A DNA stretch of 64,000 nt from Paraflavitalea sp. CAU 1676 (GTDB lineage: Bacteria > Bacteroidota > Bacteroidia > Chitinophagales > Chitinophagaceae): NCBI RefSeq assembly GCF_029223285.1, contig NZ_JARHUJ010000001.1:558001-622000 (forward strand), written 5' to 3'. Positions 7,224-15,879 of this stretch are shown here, one piece after another. A model generated the notes under the pieces. That model had not been told where the DNA came from, did no database searches, and saw nothing but the letters and a program-made list of their open reading frames with translations. Each line of letters opens with the position of its first letter. Position 1 is the stretch's first letter. The translations under genes were made by a program, and so were the position numbers.

Positions 7224-10022
7224 GTGAGCAAAAAGTACGCCCTATTAGTGGTATTTATATTTGTAGCTTTTGTTTCCTTCGCCCAGTCCGGTAAGATTGC
7301 CGGTAAGGTCCTTAACAGTAAGAATGAACCCCTCCAGGGCGTATCGATCAAGATCGCCGGTGCTCCGGGAGGTACAACTACGGATGTTGAAGGACGGTTT
7401 TCCCTTACACTCTCTACTGGTAAAAAGTATGAACTGAATTTTACGGCTGTAGGATATGCTGCCAAGGTGGTGAATGATGTGGAGGTTACTGCAGGCCAGG
7501 TGAATGAACTTTCCATTATCATGGAGCGCGGTGGCGCAGAGCTGGGTGCCGTAACGGTGACCAGCCGCCGTACGGCGGCCCGCCTGGAATCCGTTAATGC
7601 GGTGATCGCCTTTCAAAAGAATACAGGCACCGTTGCTTCTGTCGTTTCTGCTGAAACGATCCGCCGCTCTCCCGATCGTAACACAGGTGACGTTTTGAAA
7701 AGAACGCCCGGTGCGAGCTTGCAGGAGGGTAAATTCCTGGTGGTTCGTGGTTTGGCCGACAGGTATAACCAGGCGATGCTGAACGGCATTCTCCTCACCA
7801 GTACCGAGCCCGATCGCAAGACTTTTTCGTTCGATCTGATCCCCGCTCCGATGATCGACAATATCGTGATCAACAAAGCCTTCCTGCCGGAGTATCCCGG
7901 CGAGTGGGCCGGTGGTTTGATCCAGGTGAATACCAAAGACATTCCTTCTCAATCGTTCCTGAACGTGCAGGTGGGTACCGGTTTCAATACCCAAACCATC
8001 GGTAAGGACTTTTATAAAGCAAAAGGTGGTAAATGGGATTGGCTGGGTATCGATGATGGTACCAGAGGTTTACCTCCCGGCTACACGACCAAATCCGACT
8101 TCGACATTTTGACGCCCGCTGAGAAAACGGCCTTAGGCAAGCAAATGGCGAATAACTGGACTGCTACCAGTAACAATGCTCCCCTCGACGTTTCATTCCA
8201 GGCCAATGGCGGTTTTGTTTCCAAATTGTTCAAGAAAACCGTGGGAGGCACTTTCGGTGTCACTTATAATAAGCGTAACAGGTATATCGATATGTTGAAC
8301 CAGCGCAACAGCATTTTGGGTTCTTCCGTATCGAAAAATTATTCTTATGATGACGATCGTTTTACACAGGATGTACTGGCTGGTGCGCTGGCGAGCCTGA
8401 GTATGCAGATCAATCCCCGCAACAAGGTGTCGGTGAAATCGATCATCAACGTAAACTCCACGAACTATTTCACCAACCGTTCCGGTCTGGATTTCGATCG
8501 TGGCAACGACGTGAGAGCTTCTGAAATCACTTTCAAGCAAAATACTTTCTTTACCACCCAGCTTAGTGGTGAGCATACGCTGGTTGCTCCCCTGCGTTTA
8601 AAATGGTATGGCGCCTTTAATATCCTGGATGGCTATATTCCCGATCAGCGCAGGATCGTTTACGCCCGCAATACAGGTACAAACAATCCTTACGGCATGC
8701 TGGTGGCCAACTCACTTTCTCAGGAAAGTGGTAGCCGCATCTTCCAGAACCTGAGCGACTATATCTATACTGCAGGTGGCGACCTTACTTATAACTTCGA
8801 CCTGTTTGGTCAACGCCAAACTGTAAAGGGTGGTTATATGTTGCAAATCAAAGATCGCCTTTACGATGCGAAACTGTTTGCCAACTATCTGCCCCGCGAC
8901 AATGCTTCTTTGCGTTTGTTGCCTGCCGACAAGATCTTTGCACCGGAAAACTTCGGTGATGGTGCTCCCAACAGCACATTGTTTGCTTTCGATGCGATCA
9001 AGGGTAACTCTTTCCGCTACCTCGCCAATACCATCCTGAATGCCGGTTTCATCCAGTTCGACAACCAGCTCAGCGACAAGTTCCGTGTGGTGTGGGGTGT
9101 GCGTGTTGAAAACTATGACCAACTGGTGGGTAGCGTTAAAAAATACGATCCACGCCATACTCATAGCGAGGTGCTCGACTGGCTGCCCGGTTTGAATGCT
9201 ACCTATAAATTAAATGACAAGACGAATCTCCGCCTGTCTGGTTCACAAACCGTGATCAGACCCGAGTTAAGAGAGCTTTCTTTCCTCAACCTGTATGATT
9301 TCGAGCTGAATGCTTCTGTACAGGGTAATCCTGACCTGCAGCGTACCAAGGCTACCAACTTCGATCTGCGTTATGAACTGTACCCAAGAGCTGGTGAAGC
9401 CATCACTTTCGGTGTGTTCTATAAGAACTTCGATAAAGCCATCGAGCAGATCTATAACGAAGGCAGCGGTGGTGCGAGCACATTCAATTTCCAGAATACC
9501 GATAAGGCCGAAAACTACGGTGTTGAGTTGGAATTCCGCAAACGCCTCGATTTCATCACCAGCCTGAAGAACTTTACGCTGACTGCCAATGCCGCTTATA
9601 TCAAGAGCCGGGTACAGGCAGATATACAGGGCGTAAAGATCGACCGGCAGATGCAGGGTCAATCGCCCTACCTGCTCAACCTCGGTTTGAACTATGACCT
9701 GCAGAAGCATGGTTTCAACGCAACCTTGTTGTTCAACCAAATCGGGGAGCGTATTTACCTCGTGGGAGATATCAGTGCCGGTGCCGGATCACCTGACATT
9801 TATGAGGCGCCTCGCGCTGTACTGGATTTTCAAATGGCTAAAAAGCTGTTGAAGAATAAAGGTGAGATCCGCCTGAATGTTACAGATATCCTGAACCGTA
9901 CTCAATACTTTTATCAGAATGCAGAAAGCAAGGACACTTTCCAAAAGAACAAAGATCCTTACCGCTTCACCAGAACATTCGGTACATCTATCGGTGTGAC
10001 TTTTAACTACTCTATATTATAA
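7224..10022 (+). CDS. TonB-dependent receptor, possibly phosphate-starvation inducible
   Basis: This 932-residue outer-membrane receptor has a signal peptide (VVFIFVAFVSFAQS), then a carboxypeptidase-like regulatory domain (about 22-100, with GKVLNSKNEPLQGVSIKI). A plug domain follows (about 125-240, with VLKRTPGASLQEGKFLVVRG and PEYPGEWAGGLIQVNTKDIP), then a long beta-barrel ending in ...IGVTFNYSIL. It imports a large or scarce substrate using TonB energy; the substrate is not visible in sequence. The start is GTG at 7224, 22 bp after a -7 box. It is followed after 26 bp by a lipoprotein gene rather than a susD, so this is not a classical SusC/SusD pair. Nine Pho-box-like repeats and the neighbouring phosphate transport genes suggest a phosphorus-containing substrate, which is inference. 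Confidence 0.9.
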   Translation: MSKKYALLVVFIFVAFVSFAQSGKIAGKVLNSKNEPLQGVSIKIAGAPGGTTTDVEGRFSLTLSTGKKYELNFTAVGYAAKVVNDVEVTAGQVNELSIIMERGGAELGAVTVTSRRTAARLESVNAVIAFQKNTGTVASVVSAETIRRSPDRNTGDVLKRTPGASLQEGKFLVVRGLADRYNQAMLNGILLTSTEPDRKTFSFDLIPAPMIDNIVINKAFLPEYPGEWAGGLIQVNTKDIPSQSFLNVQVGTGFNTQTIGKDFYKAKGGKWDWLGIDDGTRGLPPGYTTKSDFDILTPAEKTALGKQMANNWTATSNNAPLDVSFQANGGFVSKLFKKTVGGTFGVTYNKRNRYIDMLNQRNSILGSSVSKNYSYDDDRFTQDVLAGALASLSMQINPRNKVSVKSIINVNSTNYFTNRSGLDFDRGNDVRASEITFKQNTFFTTQLSGEHTLVAPLRLKWYGAFNILDGYIPDQRRIVYARNTGTNNPYGMLVANSLSQESGSRIFQNLSDYIYTAGGDLTYNFDLFGQRQTVKGGYMLQIKDRLYDAKLFANYLPRDNASLRLLPADKIFAPENFGDGAPNSTLFAFDAIKGNSFRYLANTILNAGFIQFDNQLSDKFRVVWGVRVENYDQLVGSVKKYDPRHTHSEVLDWLPGLNATYKLNDKTNLRLSGSQTVIRPELRELSFLNLYDFELNASVQGNPDLQRTKATNFDLRYELYPRAGEAITFGVFYKNFDKAIEQIYNEGSGGASTFNFQNTDKAENYGVELEFRKRLDFITSLKNFTLTANAAYIKSRVQADIQGVKIDRQMQGQSPYLLNLGLNYDLQKHGFNATLLFNQIGERIYLVGDISAGAGSPDIYEAPRAVLDFQMAKKLLKNKGEIRLNVTDILNRTQYFYQNAESKDTFQKNKDPYRFTRTFGTSIGVTFNYSIL

Positions 10023-10048
10023 TCTCTTTAAAATACAAATACAAGAAT

Positions 10049-11509
10049 ATGAAAAAGAAGATTTTTTTTCTCGCCGCATTTTCGGCACTTATCATAACAG
10101 GCTGCCGTAAAATAGAGATGGACGGAGAAAAAGAAGTGATCATTGTACCCGGTGGCGGAGGCGGTAACAACGGCCAGACTATTACCCTGAAAGGCCGTAT
10201 CGATGCCGATACCATTCTTCGTAAAAACAACACTTATATCCTGAGCGATAAAGTGTACATGGTAGGAAATCATACCATGACCATTGAAGCGGGCACAACG
10301 ATCAAAGGTGCTTATTCAGGTTCTGAAGTAGCTGTATTGATCATCAGCCGTGGTTCTAAGCTCGTGGCTAACGGCACTGTAGACAACCCAATCGTATTTA
10401 CTTCCAACTCACCCAATCCTGCTTCAGGCGACTGGGGTGGTATCATTCTCTGCGGTAAAGCAAGCATCAACACTTCTTTTGCCGGTACTGGTGGTGGCGT
10501 AGGTATCCTGGAAGTAGAAGGTGGTGTTAACAATGCCAATGGTGATGCTTTGGCCGGCGGTGGTGCAACTCCCAACGACGACGACAGCTCTGGCGTATTG
10601 AAATATGTGCGTATTGAATATGCCGGTTACGCTTTCCAACCCGATAAAGAAGTTAACAGTCTTACTATGGCTGCTGTAGGCCGCAAAACTGTGATCGATC
10701 ACGTACAGGTTGCTTATGCCAAGGACGATGCTTTCGAGTGGTTTGGTGGCACTGTAAACTGTAAATACCTGATCGCTTACAAAACGCAGGACGATGATTT
10801 CGATACCGACAACGGTTTCAGCGGCAGCGTTCAGTTTGGTTTGATCGTTCGTGATTCTGCCATTGCCGACGTTTCCAAATCAGAAGCTTTTGAAAGCGAT
10901 AATAACGTTAACGGCGACGTTATCAATCCACAAACAAAGGCTGTATTTTGTAACGTATCAGCTTTTGGTCCGCTGGCTACTTTGAGCAATGTGGGTAACA
11001 GCAACTTCCTGGGTTCTGCTGCCCAGATCAGAAGGAACTCGTCTATCTCTATCTTCAATACTGCTATCGTTGGCTGGCCTTCTGGTATCGAGATCAGTGC
11101 AGCGACTGGTAATGCTACCGATAAGAACATCACTGCCGGTACGCTGCAATTGAGCGGCATCGTAATCGCTGGTTGCAGGAAGCCTGTTGTATATGTCGAC
11201 AAATCTACTCCCACCGGTTATTCTGAAGCTCTTTTAACAGACTGGTTCAAGGAAGCTGGCCGCAAGAACCAAATTTTGAATACTGTAGACGAAATCCGTT
11301 ACACACGTCCTTTCGATTACAACAATCCAGATTGGGTTCCTTTCGGTAACTCTACCCTGGTACTTGGTACTCAAACCAAACCAAATACCTACTTCGAAGA
11401 TCCGATCCTGACAGCACGTATGCCTTTCATCGAGAAAGTTGACTTCCTGGGTGCTATCGCCCCAGCTGGTGCCTATGCAAACTGGCACAAAGGATGGACA
11501 AAGTTCTAA
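10049..11509 (+). CDS. Beta-helix-like surface lipoprotein paired with the TonB receptor
   Basis: The 486-residue protein has a lipoprotein signal peptide with lipobox (ALIITGC, Cys at about residue 19). The body has repeated short strands such as TMTIEAGTTIKGAY, LIISRGSKLVANG, NPIVFTSNSP and GDWGGIILCGKA, a pattern of right-handed beta-helix proteins widespread in Bacteroidetes. Blocks like GGGATPNDDDSSGVLKYVRI and KTQDDDFDTDNGFSG are rich in Asp and may bind calcium. No T9SS C-terminal domain is seen. It lies 26 bp behind the TonB receptor gene, with a terminator after it, so both form one operon. It may be the substrate-capturing partner of the receptor, in place of SusD; this is inference from position. 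Confidence 0.8.
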   Translation: MKKKIFFLAAFSALIITGCRKIEMDGEKEVIIVPGGGGGNNGQTITLKGRIDADTILRKNNTYILSDKVYMVGNHTMTIEAGTTIKGAYSGSEVAVLIISRGSKLVANGTVDNPIVFTSNSPNPASGDWGGIILCGKASINTSFAGTGGGVGILEVEGGVNNANGDALAGGGATPNDDDSSGVLKYVRIEYAGYAFQPDKEVNSLTMAAVGRKTVIDHVQVAYAKDDAFEWFGGTVNCKYLIAYKTQDDDFDTDNGFSGSVQFGLIVRDSAIADVSKSEAFESDNNVNGDVINPQTKAVFCNVSAFGPLATLSNVGNSNFLGSAAQIRRNSSISIFNTAIVGWPSGIEISAATGNATDKNITAGTLQLSGIVIAGCRKPVVYVDKSTPTGYSEALLTDWFKEAGRKNQILNTVDEIRYTRPFDYNNPDWVPFGNSTLVLGTQTKPNTYFEDPILTARMPFIEKVDFLGAIAPAGAYANWHKGWTKF

Positions 11510-11532
11510 GGTCTTCGTTAACCAATATATAC

Positions 11533-11566
11533 ATCAGGGCCGCTCTTACAGGGCGGCTCTTTTTAT
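11533..11566 (+). terminator. Terminator of the receptor-lipoprotein operon
   Basis: The inverted repeat GGGCCGC...GCGGCTCT followed by TTTTTATT lies 24 bp after the stop of the lipoprotein gene and before the convergent gene at 11626-12828. Confidence 0.75.
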
Positions 11567-11625
11567 TCAGGTATGTGCAAGGGCTTTTTGAGACGCACGA
11601 GCCGCAAGTAATTCTGAACGCCTCG

Positions 11626-12828
11626 TTATTGCGGGGAGTATTGATAAACCACCTGATAGTGGGTCTTTCGTAGGCTGGCGAGCATTTTACCAATGGGGAG
11701 GTCTTCCTTTTGTGGGGTAGGTTCGCAAATGGAATATTTATTGCCGTTGTATTCAATGGTCTTCCCTTTCGGCTTATCGAATTGTACAGCGATCGTAACG
11801 TGTTTGGGATATTCCAATACGATCATTGGCAGGTTGTAGATCTCTTTGACCAGGTAAAAGAAGAGGGCCACCCGGTCCTCGCAATCGCTTTGCTCAAAGA
11901 AAAGGGTTTGCTCGGGCGAAAGCCGCTTCTCAGTACCAAAGCTTTTGGTGTCTACTTCAAACAGAAAAGCGTATCGTGTAAACCGCATCAGGTAGTCTAC
12001 TCCTTTTTTAACACTCATGCCTTTTACGTTTTTCTTCAGGAGCGGTATCAGCGATAAATAGGTTTCCTGGCTAAGCGGAATATTCAATTGGGAGGCATAA
12101 TCGACTGTGGGGTAGTTGTTGAACAGCGTAATTAGCTGGGGATTCAATTTTACCTTGAAATGGTAGTCGTTATCATAATAGGTGAAATGGAGGTCTTTCT
12201 CCTGGTAATCCTGCGGGGAGAAGCTGGGCAGGTTTTTGATCTTATAGGAGAACACTTGTTTGGCCGATGCTTCCGGTACCGTCGTTTGTACAAAATGCAG
12301 TAAAGTGAAGTCTATGGCACCGTAGTCATGATAATTGAGGCAAACATACTGCCGGCCATCATTCACCCGGACAGGGATATCATACACTTCCTCGTCGCTC
12401 CGGATGTACAGGAGCAGCTTTTCGCCGGAGACGGTGATATACGCATCATACCCGGTTTTGATCAGCAGGAACCATTTGTACATGGTGTAGCGGGTATAGT
12501 CTTCGGATTTGGGGCTTATGATCTGGGCCGTTTTCCTGATAAGCTGATAAAACAGCCAATCATCCGGGTGGTATTTCTCTTTATAAGCCTGCAGGGCGGC
12601 GATCATTGATTGATAGGGGCTGGCATTGACCCGTATGTAAAAATCCGCCACAGTCTGTTGGGAGAGGGTACAGGCGCTTTGCTGCAAACTTTCTTTATTG
12701 AATGAAAAATGAAGTGGGGTACCGCAAAAGTCGTAGTGGATGGTAGATACACCTGGTTCGTTCTGTGACTTTGCTGGTTGGAAGCTTATCGCCAATAAGA
12801 GCCATAATATAGTACGTTGGTACATCAC
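11626..12828 (-). CDS. Secreted transglutaminase-like protein
   Basis: This 400-residue protein of unknown function has a signal peptide (WLLLAISFQPAKSQ). In the C-terminal third, the stretch FFEQSDCEDRVALFFYLVKE, then LPMIVLEYPKHVTIAV and later YSICEPTP, matches the Cys, His and acidic positions of the transglutaminase-like (papain-like) superfamily. The Cys lies in SDCEDRV and the His in KHVTIA. The N-terminal two thirds show a mixed strand/helix pattern without a recognised family. It probably acts in the periplasm or at the surface as a peptidase or crosslinking-type enzyme. It stands alone, convergent with the receptor operon, and no promoter motif was found. Confidence 0.65.
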   Translation of the reverse strand: MMYQRTILWLLLAISFQPAKSQNEPGVSTIHYDFCGTPLHFSFNKESLQQSACTLSQQTVADFYIRVNASPYQSMIAALQAYKEKYHPDDWLFYQLIRKTAQIISPKSEDYTRYTMYKWFLLIKTGYDAYITVSGEKLLLYIRSDEEVYDIPVRVNDGRQYVCLNYHDYGAIDFTLLHFVQTTVPEASAKQVFSYKIKNLPSFSPQDYQEKDLHFTYYDNDYHFKVKLNPQLITLFNNYPTVDYASQLNIPLSQETYLSLIPLLKKNVKGMSVKKGVDYLMRFTRYAFLFEVDTKSFGTEKRLSPEQTLFFEQSDCEDRVALFFYLVKEIYNLPMIVLEYPKHVTIAVQFDKPKGKTIEYNGNKYSICEPTPQKEDLPIGKMLASLRKTHYQVVYQYSPQ

Positions 12829-12942
12829 GGCAAGCCCTTGTATTCCTAATTTACTAAAAAAAGCTGAAACTGACAGTTTTTTTGACCAGCATTCTTAACA
12901 GTAGTATAAACTTCCGGTAAGGCTCTCATAACAAGGGCGGTC

Positions 12943-13058
12943 TACCTTGCCCTTCCAAATCCATGTAATCGATCGATTTCCAGTAAATAGCTTTTTTAGC
13001 GTAGATTTTTCTCATGTGACTTGTAGCCGTGCGATCTTTATCGTGACGGCTTTTTTGT
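12943..13058 (+). ncRNA. Candidate small RNA, copy 1
   Basis: TACCTTGC at 12943-12950 (a degenerate -7 box) is followed by TTCCAAAT, a leader of about 50 nt, CTCATGTGAC at 13011-13020 and a hairpin whose arms GCCGT (13026-13030) and ACGGC (13046-13050) are extended by a GAT/ATC pairing. It ends in a T-run at 13051-13056. The same order and much of the sequence recur at 13230-13330. It is not a recognised family. Confidence 0.5.
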
Positions 13059-13229
13059 GCGCTTAGCGTGGGTATTCGTAATTATACTAGTAGTGCTTGT
13101 GGTATCCTGAATGTTTTTTCATCCTCCAAAATTGCCCGGTCACACAATTATTTTGACCGGTTAGCCAGAATGTTGGCACCTATTTTTATCATGAAATGAA
13201 ATAGTTAGACATTTGTGTTGACAGCTACT

Positions 13230-13330
13230 TACCTTTGTTCTCCAAATAGCTAATTACAACTCTTTATAAGTGAGAGGATTTCTCTCATGTGACTGACGCC
13301 GTTCGATTTCTATCGTGACGGCTCTTTTAT
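13230..13330 (+). ncRNA. Candidate small RNA, copy 2
   Basis: TACCTTTG at 13230-13237 is a perfect TAnnTTTG box, followed by CTCCAAAT as in copy 1. CTCATGTGAC lies at 13284-13293, and a hairpin with arms GCCGT (13298-13302) and ACGGC (13318-13322) is followed by TCTTTTAT. A transcript would be about 85 nt. Leaders differ between the copies, while the decamer and hairpin arms are kept. Confidence 0.55.
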
Positions 13331-13510
13331 TTTACGGCCGTCTATAAAGGCCTATTACTTCGTACATATATTGTGGTTATTGTTCCCCGTAATGCGGAAT
13401 CGTTTTTCACTCTTCATCGCGTATATCCCGGATTGAAACATCATCCGGATTTATCTGGTACAGTGCTTGTAATGTACTAGCCTATTGTATAACTATTAAA
13501 TGGATAATCT

Positions 13511-13711
13511 ATGAAAACACTTCTTATTGCAGGTGCTGCCTTGTTTTTTACCGTTTCCCTTAGTGCACTGAATACCGATCACCCGTCTATTCCCCCCGGT
13601 GATGAGACTTACTCTGCGAACTTCCAGGATAGCACTAAGAAAAAGAAAGACAAGAAGAAAAAAGACTCTACCGATAGAAAGGACACCGCATTTGTACAGT
13701 ATCATCGTTGA
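13511..13711 (+). CDS. Small secreted Lys/Asp-rich protein
   Basis: The 66-residue protein has a good signal peptide (MKTLLIAGAALFFTVSLSA, cleavage near residue 20). A mature part of about 45 residues is dominated by Lys, Asp, Ser and Thr, including a DSTKKKKDKKKKDSTDRKD block. It matches no family I know. It has its own terminator at 13739-13776 and is bordered by the two small-RNA-like units upstream, so it is probably a single-gene unit. The highly charged tail suggests binding to nucleic acid, polyanion or envelope surfaces, but nothing more can be said. Confidence 0.6.
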   Translation: MKTLLIAGAALFFTVSLSALNTDHPSIPPGDETYSANFQDSTKKKKDKKKKDSTDRKDTAFVQYHR

Positions 13712-13738
13712 CGCGATGGTGCATGGGATCAAAAGGAG

Positions 13739-13776
13739 AAAGTCGTACAGGCAAACGCTTTGTACGACTTTTTTAT
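13739..13776 (+). terminator. Terminator after the small secreted protein
   Basis: AGTCGTACA (13741-13749) pairs with TGTACGACT (13761-13769), followed by a T-run. It starts 28 bp after the stop of the 66-residue gene. Confidence 0.8.
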
Positions 13777-13794
13777 TTAAGGAAAAATGGCGGC

Positions 13795-14829
13795 TTAATT
13801 AAAGATCAGATCGGGATAAGGGATGTCGAGTTCATACCGGAGATTGGTACAGCGCATCATCAGTATATTGATGATGGCCTCGGTGGAGTATTTATAGCTG
13901 ATGGTGGGCGTGTGCGGATCGTTGACCCAATCGTTAAAGGTATCCGGGAAATCGTCGTCCAGTTTATCGAGCGTTTTGATCCCGATCTTCTTCAGCGCTG
14001 CGGCATTACATTGTTGCTCATACTGTCCCTGTATGGGGATAGCGATCATTTTCTTCCTGAGGTGGATAGCTTCGGCCGGCGTTTCGAACCCGGCTCCGCA
14101 TATAATACCATGGCAACTGATAAGGCTTTGATTGAAATTCTCTTTATTGACGGGTGTCAGGGTGATATTTCCTTCGGTGCGGGGCGCTTTGGTTTGGCGG
14201 GAGAATACTTCAAAGCGGTGATCCTTGAAGGGGGCCAGCAGGGCCATCAACTCGTTGTCGCAATAGGAAGGCAGGTATACGGTGATATGGCCATCGTTGG
14301 TGGGCTCAGCCTGAAGTATCTCGGTTTTGATAACCGGTGAATAGATAAAATCATCGTACGATTCAAAATGGAGCCCGATGTACTGGCTGGCTTTGGCGTA
14401 GTTCTGCAAAACCCATTCTCCGACCTTGCTGGGCTTTTCGGGGCGCGGTGTTTTGGGGGATAGAAAGCTGGCCTGGTGTCCAAAATTGACCGAGGGCACT
14501 TTCTTTTTAGCACAGGCTATCGAGGTAATGCACTCAAAATCGTTTAATACGAGATCATATTTCTCTACCGGCAGGTCTCTTGCTTCTTTCATCATACGAA
14601 ACGGGGAGATGCTGCGGGTGAGTTTCCAATAGTCGAGTGAACCTTTGCAGGTATAAAAAAGGCTTAGTCCCTGGCTGCGGTATTTTACCGGAGCGTCGAG
14701 GGGCAGGGTGCTGTTGGCGCCGCTGAGAAAGAGGTCGACGGTGCCATAGTTTTGTAAAAAGGGCAATAGTTCCATGGCACGGCTGATATGCCCGTTGCCT
14801 GTTGCCTGCAATGCGTAGAGTATTTTCAT
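13795..14829 (-). CDS. MurG-like glycosyltransferase
   Basis: The 344-residue protein looks like a GT-B fold glycosyltransferase. The N-terminus MKILYALQATGNGHISRAMELL has the Gly-rich acceptor-side loop of MurG-like enzymes. The C-terminal half carries GIICGAGFETPAEAIHLRKK and MIAIPIQGQYEQQCNA, the nucleotide-sugar binding region. It should transfer a sugar from an activated donor to a lipid or glycan acceptor in the cytoplasm or at the inner membrane. It follows an LpxH-like phosphoesterase gene on the same strand by 14 bp, so both are probably co-transcribed and act on lipid or glycolipid. Donor and acceptor are unknown. Confidence 0.78.
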   Translation of the reverse strand: MKILYALQATGNGHISRAMELLPFLQNYGTVDLFLSGANSTLPLDAPVKYRSQGLSLFYTCKGSLDYWKLTRSISPFRMMKEARDLPVEKYDLVLNDFECITSIACAKKKVPSVNFGHQASFLSPKTPRPEKPSKVGEWVLQNYAKASQYIGLHFESYDDFIYSPVIKTEILQAEPTNDGHITVYLPSYCDNELMALLAPFKDHRFEVFSRQTKAPRTEGNITLTPVNKENFNQSLISCHGIICGAGFETPAEAIHLRKKMIAIPIQGQYEQQCNAAALKKIGIKTLDKLDDDFPDTFNDWVNDPHTPTISYKYSTEAIINILMMRCTNLRYELDIPYPDLIFN

Positions 14830-14843
14830 GTTGTCGGTGCTGG

Positions 14844-15680
14844 TTAGATGGCCAGTGAATTGATGTAAAAGTTGATCTCGTCGGTTACTACACTTACTTT
14901 CCTGCTCATGTCCGTGGCAGGGATATGTTGAAATTCCTTTTCGTCGTACTCAAATATTTTCCATTCGTTGTGGCTGTATTCAAGCGCGGTGAGGTGCTCG
15001 ACCCAATCACCGGAATTGAGGTAGGTTACTTTGCCCTGCTCATTTTCTACTACCCGTTTCTGTGGCTGGTGGATATGACCGCAGATCACATAGTCATATT
15101 TCTTTTCGATGGCCAGCTCGGCGGCGATCATTTCGAAGTCATTGATCTTGGTTACTGCTTTGTTGACCTCGGCCATTACTTTTTTGGAGATGGACAGTTT
15201 TTCCCGGCCAAACAGTTTAAGGACAAAGTTTACGAAACGGTTGAAGAGGATCAGCATGCCGTAGCCGCTGCTTCCCAGCTTGGCCAGGAATTTGGCGCCT
15301 CCCTTGGTGGTATTGTCAAACACATCTCCATGAAAGATCCAGGTCATCTTATTGTCGATCTCCAGCACAAGTTTATCGGTGAGGGTAAAATTGCTGAGTT
15401 GGAAATCGGCATAGCGACGTAACAATTCATCGTGGTTGCCGGTAATGTAGAAAACGCGGGTGCCCTTGGTCATAAGGTTGAGTACTTCCTTAATGACTGC
15501 CATATGAGAGGCAGGGAAATAGCGTTTTGAGAATTGCCAGCCGTCGATGATATCCCCGTTTAGGATGAGAATATTGGGTGCGATACTTTTTAAGTAGGCC
15601 ACCAGTTCGCGGGCATGGCATCCATAAGTGCCCAGGTGAACATCAGAGATTACGACTACGTCTACAGGACGTTTTTCCAT
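14844..15680 (-). CDS. LpxH-like metallophosphoesterase
   Basis: This 278-residue calcineurin-like phosphoesterase belongs with the UDP-2,3-diacylglucosamine diphosphatase-like group. All metal-binding blocks are visible: VVVISDVHLG, ILNGDIIDGW, FYITGNHDELL, WIFHGDVFD and YVICGHIHQP, followed by YLNSGDWVEHLTALEY. It probably cleaves a phosphoanhydride or phosphoester in lipid A or related lipid metabolism in the cytoplasm. An upstream in-frame ATG at 15707 adds nine residues; 15680 is preferred because MEKRPVDVVVISD is the usual beginning. It is the first gene of a pair with the glycosyltransferase and is divergent from the XRE-cupin regulator gene. The palindromic operator at 15785 lies between the two promoters. 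Confidence 0.82.
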   Translation of the reverse strand: MEKRPVDVVVISDVHLGTYGCHARELVAYLKSIAPNILILNGDIIDGWQFSKRYFPASHMAVIKEVLNLMTKGTRVFYITGNHDELLRRYADFQLSNFTLTDKLVLEIDNKMTWIFHGDVFDNTTKGGAKFLAKLGSSGYGMLILFNRFVNFVLKLFGREKLSISKKVMAEVNKAVTKINDFEMIAAELAIEKKYDYVICGHIHQPQKRVVENEQGKVTYLNSGDWVEHLTALEYSHNEWKIFEYDEKEFQHIPATDMSRKVSVVTDEINFYINSLAI

Positions 15681-15784
15681 GGAGCGCGGGTTTTGCAAAT
15701 ATCCCATGGTAGTGTTACCTCAATTTTAAGCGGACGTTAAGTAATTGTTTTCTATATGAGCTAGGTATTAGCCGATTATGAGAA

Positions 15785-15800
15785 TTTAACTGGAGTTTAA
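15785..15800. promoter_or_regulatory. Palindromic operator candidate, regulator-proximal copy
   Basis: TTTAACTGGAGTTTAA has the symmetric pattern TTnAACTnnAGTTnAA. A second palindrome with the same core and a compensating outer pair, CTTAACTCCAGTTTAG, lies at 16488-16503 before susC. Copies before the regulator gene and before its likely target are the usual layout for an autoregulated XRE repressor or activator. Confidence 0.6.
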
Positions 15801-15879
15801 TTGCAACGGGAGCCCCTGCAGAATGGCTGGTTTATATTTTACCTAATATTGTATTCCACCTTAACGTATCTGTTTTATC

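Larger units (their letters stand above)
12829..13510. other. Intergenic region with two small-RNA-like units
   Basis: No protein gene is supported in these 680 bp. The region holds two related units, each with a promoter-like box, a short leader, the motif CTCATGTGAC and a terminator-type hairpin (listed separately at 12943-13058 and 13230-13330). The remaining AT-rich sequence at about 13060-13225 and 13335-13500 shows nothing recognisable. Confidence 0.6.
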
